From Zingiber officinale (taxonomy: Eukaryota > Streptophyta > Magnoliopsida > Zingiberales > Zingiberaceae), in the NCBI RefSeq assembly GCF_018446385.1, contig NC_055986.1, positions 76,407,659-76,471,658 on the forward strand: a stretch of DNA of 64,000 nucleotides. The letters are read 5' to 3'. Shown here in pieces: positions 60,040 through 64,000 of the stretch. The number at the start of each line of letters is the position of its first letter. Position 1 is the stretch's first letter. The notes under the pieces were generated by a model. The model ran no database searches, was not told where the DNA came from, and saw only the letters and a program-made list of their open reading frames with translations. Position numbers and translations under genes: made by a program.

Positions 60040-61830
60040 GACCACCGAGTTGAGTGTGTATGATAATACAGCTGAGGACGACCATCAAAGTTCAAGTCTT
60101 GGCAGACTTCCTCATTAAAGTTCTCGACTTGGAAGCTAATGGAACATGGAAAATTTATGTAAATGGATCGTCCACTCGACAATGCAGTGGTGTTGGGATA
60201 TTTTTGATATCCCCTAGGGAAGATGTACTCTAAATCTCTGTCCAACTCGACTTTCAGGTGTCTAATAACAAAATCGAGTATGAAACCTTGCTCGTGGGAC
60301 TTCAAGTAGCCACGTAGGTTGGGGCTTCCCGAGTTATCATCTACTCGAACTCCTAGTTGGTAGCACAACAACTAGAGGGAAGCTTCGAGATCACATGTGA
60401 TCGATTGCTTTGCTATGCAGACATTTTTGAGAAATTAAAGTCTAACTTCCAAGAGGTTACTTTGCAAAAGATTCCTCAAGCTAAGAATCCAAAGGTAGTT
60501 GAGTTGGCTAAATTAGCGAGCGCACTTACAACTTGGAATGTGAATGACTATATCTCTCAGATCCTATTGATTCCACAAGTCGATCATGCATCAAGTTGGA
60601 ATGAGCCCACCGATTGAAGTATTAATACATATCTCGAGAGAGGAACTCTGCCTGCCAATTCGAAACAAGCCCAACTGGTCAAGTGGAGAGTTCTCTGTTT
60701 TACTCTAATCGAGGATATACTATATCAGTGATCCTTCTCACGCCCCCTCCTCAAATGTCTTTTTCCCAATGATGTAGATTATGTCATGCAGGAGGTTGAT
60801 GAGAGTATTTATGGAAATCACATTTGGGGAAGGACACTTACATGAAAGGCATTCCTGCCTGGATAATTTTGGCGAGTATGCAAGTAAACATTGTTCGATT
60901 TGTCACAACCTTCATTTATTACCAAAAGTACCAGAACCTCTCGCATTGCCCGATTGAGTTCTTGAAGACCTACACTGTATCTTCCTCCTTTGACCAATGG
61001 GGTATGAATATTGTAGGTCATTTTTTGGTTGGACCTCAATAGAAGAAATTTCTCCTTGTGGCTTTTAACTAATTCTCTAAATGGATAGAAACTGAAGCTC
61101 TAGATGAATAATAGAAGAGGTTTTCAAGAAACTTTTGTGGAAGAGTATTATCTGTTGATATGACATACCCCATAATTTCATCTCGGATAATGATTGGCAG
61201 TTTTAGAGCCATAGGCTAAGAGAATGATTCTAATGATTCAAAATCCAACAACTCTTCAAGTTGGTAGCTTACCCACAAAATAACGGGCAAGCGAAGGTGA
61301 CCAACTGGGAAATCATCTGCGGTTCAAAATCAAACTAGATTATGTTAAAAGAAGCTGGGTGGATGAACCGTCGAGTATTCTCTAGGCTTATCGAACTACT
61401 ACTAGGGAGAGCATGGGAATGCCTCCCTTCCACCTTGTCTATGGTGGGGAGACATTCGTTTCAACAAAAATCAGGGAAGAATCTATTTGAGGAAGCACCT
61501 ATGGGTAGGGCAATTTTGAACAGCGACTTCTGGATCTTGACCTAATCACGAAGACTAGAGAAAAATTGGTCGTCCGACTCATTGCATATCGACAACAGAT
61601 GTGCCTCAGTTACAATAAGTAGGTCATTTCCCACACTTTTCAAATCGGAGACCTAGTTTGGAAAAAGGTCAAGATAGTCGATGATGTTAACAAGCTGAAA
61701 TCATAAAGGAGAAGACCATTCTAGATGATCTGTAAGTGGAGTTTAGGAGCTATTATTTGGAAGATGCAAGTGGCAAAAAGCTCGATTGCCCATGGAGTAC
61801 CAATCACCTAAAGGCATACTCTTTCTAAGC
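60040..61830 (+). pseudogene. Tat gypsy second RNase H and integrase (degenerate)
   Basis: A separate RNase H follows: VLADFLIKVLDLEANGTWKI-like at about 60090-60160, then GSSTRQCSGVGIFLISP and NNKIEYETLLVGLQVA. A piece open at 60357-60617 has the DRLLCYADIFEKLKSNF stretch and ends with the WNVNDYI-like linker. Integrase starts near 60834 (MKGIPAWIILASM, a diverged zinc region). FDQWGMNIVGHFLVGPQ carries the first catalytic Asp region, but Asp is replaced by Asn. Later pieces (61200-61820) include NNSSSW, PQNNGQA-like and NHLKAYSF. Frame breaks are frequent. Presence of the extra RNase H places the element in the Tat lineage. Confidence 0.77.
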
Positions 61831-61918
61831 ATCTCTTATATCCTTCGGTTATCTTTTAAGCATTTATAAAGTTTTTGTACTTCCCCATTTTTATCAATGA
61901 ATAAGCATTTCCATTAGA

Positions 61919-62975
61919 CTCGGATCCTACTACCTAAACTTCACCGACTTGGACATAGTCGGGGTTGAAATCCCGGTTGCGATATCAACCTCCCCTTCTC
62001 ACAAGGGTCGAGAACATATCATATCTCCCATGTCCTTTTCATGAACTAAAACTCCCTCGACTTTGATATAATCGATGTCGAGATCCCAGTTGTGATATCA
62101 ATCTCCCTTTCATACAAGGGGAGATTTAATCTAGATCCCAACATATCATATCACCATATCCATTCAAGGATCCAAAACTCCCCCAACAAATATAATTGAG
62201 GTCGAGATCCCACTCTGATATTAATCTCCCCTTCAAAAGGTCGAGCGCATATCATATCACCAATATCCTTTTCAAGACCCAAAACTCTTTTGACTATGAC
62301 ATAGTCGGAATTGAGATCCCGGTTGGGATATCAACCTCCCCTTCGAAGGATAGAGTACATATTGAATCATCAATGTTGTTTTCACGTCTCAAAATTCCTC
62401 TGACTTAGATATAGTCGGGGTTGAGATCCTGACTGTGATATCAACCTCACCTTTACACAAATGTCGAGTGCATATCGTATTGCCATATCTTTTTCATGAC
62501 CCAAATTCTTCTGACTTGGAGATAATCGGGGTCGAGATCCCCACTGTGATATCAACCTCTCCTTCAAAGGGTCGAGCACATATTGTATCACTAACATCCT
62601 TTTTAAAGCCAAAATTACTCTAACTCAGATATAGTTGGGGTCGAGATCCTAGCCGTGATATTAACCACCCATTTGCATAAGGATCAAGTGTATATCATAT
62701 CGCTCATGTCCTTTTTAGGGCCTGAACTCCCTTGACTTGGACATAGTCGAGGTCAAGATCTTGGTTGCGATATCAATCTCCCCTTCGCTTAAGGATCGAG
62801 TGCATATCGTATTGACCTTGTCTTTTTTAGGATCCAAACTTCCCTAACTCGGACATAGTTGGAACCAAGATCTCGACTGTGATATCAACTTTCCCTTAAC
62901 ACAAGGCTTGAACGTATATCATATTGCTAATGTTCTTTTCAGGGTCCAAACTCTCCCGATTCAGACATAGTCGGA
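61919..62975 (+). repeat. Tandem array in the 3' region of the Tat element, nine units of about 111 bp
   Basis: A GATATCAA/GATATTAA landmark recurs at 61981, 62094, 62217, 62327, 62437, 62548, 62657, 62769 and 62881, giving spacings of 109-113 bp and one of 123. Each unit holds CGACTTGGACATAGTCGGGG-like, GTCGAGATCCCGGTT-like, CTCCCCTTC..AAGG and CATATCATAT..CATGTCCTTTT blocks. Units have diverged by roughly 10-25% by eye. The array follows the integrase end and precedes the antisense frame. Confidence 0.92.
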
Positions 62976-63482
62976 GTGGTGCATTTGTCTTCTCAATGGT
63001 CAGTTTCTCGATTCCCTCTCCCGATGGTTGGAGTCATACCTCTCGACTTTGCCTGATGATAGGATCGACAGAGATACACGATTCCATAAAGACTTTTTTT
63101 TTCATTATATCAAAAAGGTTAATTACAAGTGGGAGCATCCTATGTCAACATGTAACAATATTAAGCTAAATCTACTATGTCTTCATTGGGTATGTTGTTG
63201 GTGATCTTCGACAGGCTGATAGTGGGGGAAGTGAGTCAACAAGAAGGTTTCCATTCTCCAACAGCTGCTTGATTGTGCCATCAATTCCATATCATATTAT
63301 TCGGACAAAACAGGTGTCGATTATATCATAGAACTTCTTAGATCGTAGGGATGAGCCGATTAGATCATAGAACTCCTCAAATCGTAAGGATTCTTTCTTT
63401 CTAGTGGCCTAATGCTCGTCCTCCCCATACTGAAACTCTTGGAGCTTGATCATTTTGTTCTCTAGTTGACCTCTTTGAGCCT

Positions 63483-63950
63483 CTAGCACTGCCTGTAGTT
63501 TGGATTTGGAGGCTTCCAGAGCCTCAACTTCAGCTTTAGTACCTCAAGTTGATGCACATGAACATTCGCTAGAGCCCTAGCTGATTCAGTATCCTCACAG
63601 GCAGTTCTTAATGCTACTTGTAGTTCAATCTCAACTTTAGCACTGGGTGTGTTCTCCTTAGCATGAATAGACTCCAATTCGCATAGTCGAGCCTCCGCCA
63701 TGACTTTAGTCGACTCCGTTTCTTCTTTGGTAGCTCCACTTTCAGCCAAATTTATTCCGGCTGGCTTCTAATTTAGCCTAGGTGGTTGCTATCTTGGCTT
63801 TGGCCTCCTCAAGCTCTATTTTCTCTATTTCCCTATGACTATCAACTTTTTCATCTCCTTTAGTTATTTTTTTCCATCGACTTTTACTTCTTAATCTCAG
63901 CTTTGAGGGATTCCACTCCCCCCTTCATCTTCTCTAGGACGCACATCGCC
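63483..63950 (-). pseudogene. Antisense coiled-coil reading frame in the Tat 3' region
   Basis: The minus strand is open from 63749 to 63483 (MAESGATKEETESTKVMAEA..., 88 residues), rich in Ala, Glu, Lys and Leu with heptad-like spacing (ARLCELESIHAKE, EIELQVALRTACEDTESARA). Upstream on the same strand (63950-63750) similar coiled-coil residues (VESLKAEIKK) appear but with several stops, so the frame is a remnant of a longer protein. Tat-lineage elements such as Grande are known for extra frames, some antisense, between integrase and 3' LTR, and the position fits. Function unknown. Confidence 0.6.
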
Positions 63951-64000
63951 TAGTGTTTCCCCACAGTCTTTTCTCCTAAGACCCCCCTTAGTCGGTTGAC

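Larger units (their letters stand above)
41904..64000 (+). mobile_element. Tat-lineage Ty3/gypsy element, degenerate, 3' end outside the window
   Basis: The order on the plus strand is 5' LTR (about 41904-42644), gag (42699-43473), an insertion by Sire-B, then gag end and protease, RT, RNase H, a second RNase H, integrase (to about 61830), a tandem array (61919-62975) and an antisense frame (63483 onward). A second, separate RNase H between RT-RNase H and integrase is the hallmark of the Tat group. Decay is heavy. The 3' LTR is not in the window. Confidence 0.85.

Noticed and set aside
61919..62975. CRISPR-like array
   Set aside because: Repeats are about 111 bp, contiguous and diverged, with no spacers. 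This is a tandem satellite-like array in a plant retrotransposon.
1..64000. A new defence system or biosynthetic cluster
   Set aside because: Apart from the PPR gene, all recognisable coding sequence belongs to known transposon families. No co-oriented set of unknown intact genes exists.

Overview
This is plant nuclear DNA built almost entirely of nested transposable elements, with one clear cellular gene. No bacterial operons, CRISPR arrays, rRNA or tRNA genes were seen. The single cellular gene (30449-32179) is a PLS-class pentatricopeptide repeat protein. Its 5' end is very GC-rich and its 3' end is not, a gradient known from commelinid monocots. With Copia, Sirevirus-like, Tat and chromovirus retrotransposons plus Harbinger and CACTA DNA transposons, this suggests a large-genome monocot. 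Zingiberales is a guess, not shown by the sequence.

Left nest (1-30448). An old Ty3/gypsy chromovirus (plus strand; integrase at 8677-9461, chromodomain end at 24315-24611) is the substrate. A Copia element with about 2.4 kb LTRs (Copia-B, minus strand, 2628-8676) lies on its left. Copia-B is itself broken in its reverse transcriptase by a second Copia (Copia-A, plus strand, ending at 2627). A PIF/Harbinger transposon (9464-24311, TSD TAA) sits between the integrase and chromodomain parts of the chromovirus, next to a TA microsatellite. It carries a broken transposase and an open, spliceable Myb/SANT-like gene. A CACTA transposon (13637-23269) with TNPD-type, TNPA-type and Ulp1-like genes is nested inside the Harbinger. 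Further right a compact 4.5 kb Copia (Copia-D, 25189-29664, TSD AAGAC) has nearly identical 216 bp LTRs and a gag-pol frame interrupted by one stop codon.

Middle (30449-37760). The PPR gene is followed by a probable SINE with an 18 bp target duplication, a 1 kb segment bounded by inverted repeats, and about 3.4 kb in which nothing is recognised.

Right nest (37761-64000). A pol-less Sirevirus-like element (Sire-A, 37761-41875, TSD ATTTT) lies just outside a degenerate Tat-lineage gypsy element (about 41904 to the window end). The Tat gag is broken by a second pol-less Sirevirus-like element (Sire-B, minus strand, 43474-57451, TSD CTTTA). Sire-B's 5' LTR is in turn broken by a 9.6 kb Copia (Copia-C, 47737-57356, TSD CTAAG). 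The Tat copy then continues through protease, RT, two RNase H regions and integrase. It ends in a nine-unit tandem array of about 111 bp and an antisense coiled-coil reading frame.

Four target-site duplications with complete 5' and 3' ends (CTAAG, CTTTA, ATTTT, AAGAC), plus TAA and probably TAT for the DNA transposons, fix the nesting order. Almost every transposon gene is damaged. The best-preserved frames are the PPR gene, the Harbinger Myb-like gene, parts of the CACTA TNPA gene and the Copia-D polyprotein. I found no convincing new biological system. The most unusual items are the Harbinger/CACTA composite, a gag-deleted Copia that evidently moved recently, the hairpin-rich Sire LTRs, and the Tat array with its antisense frame.
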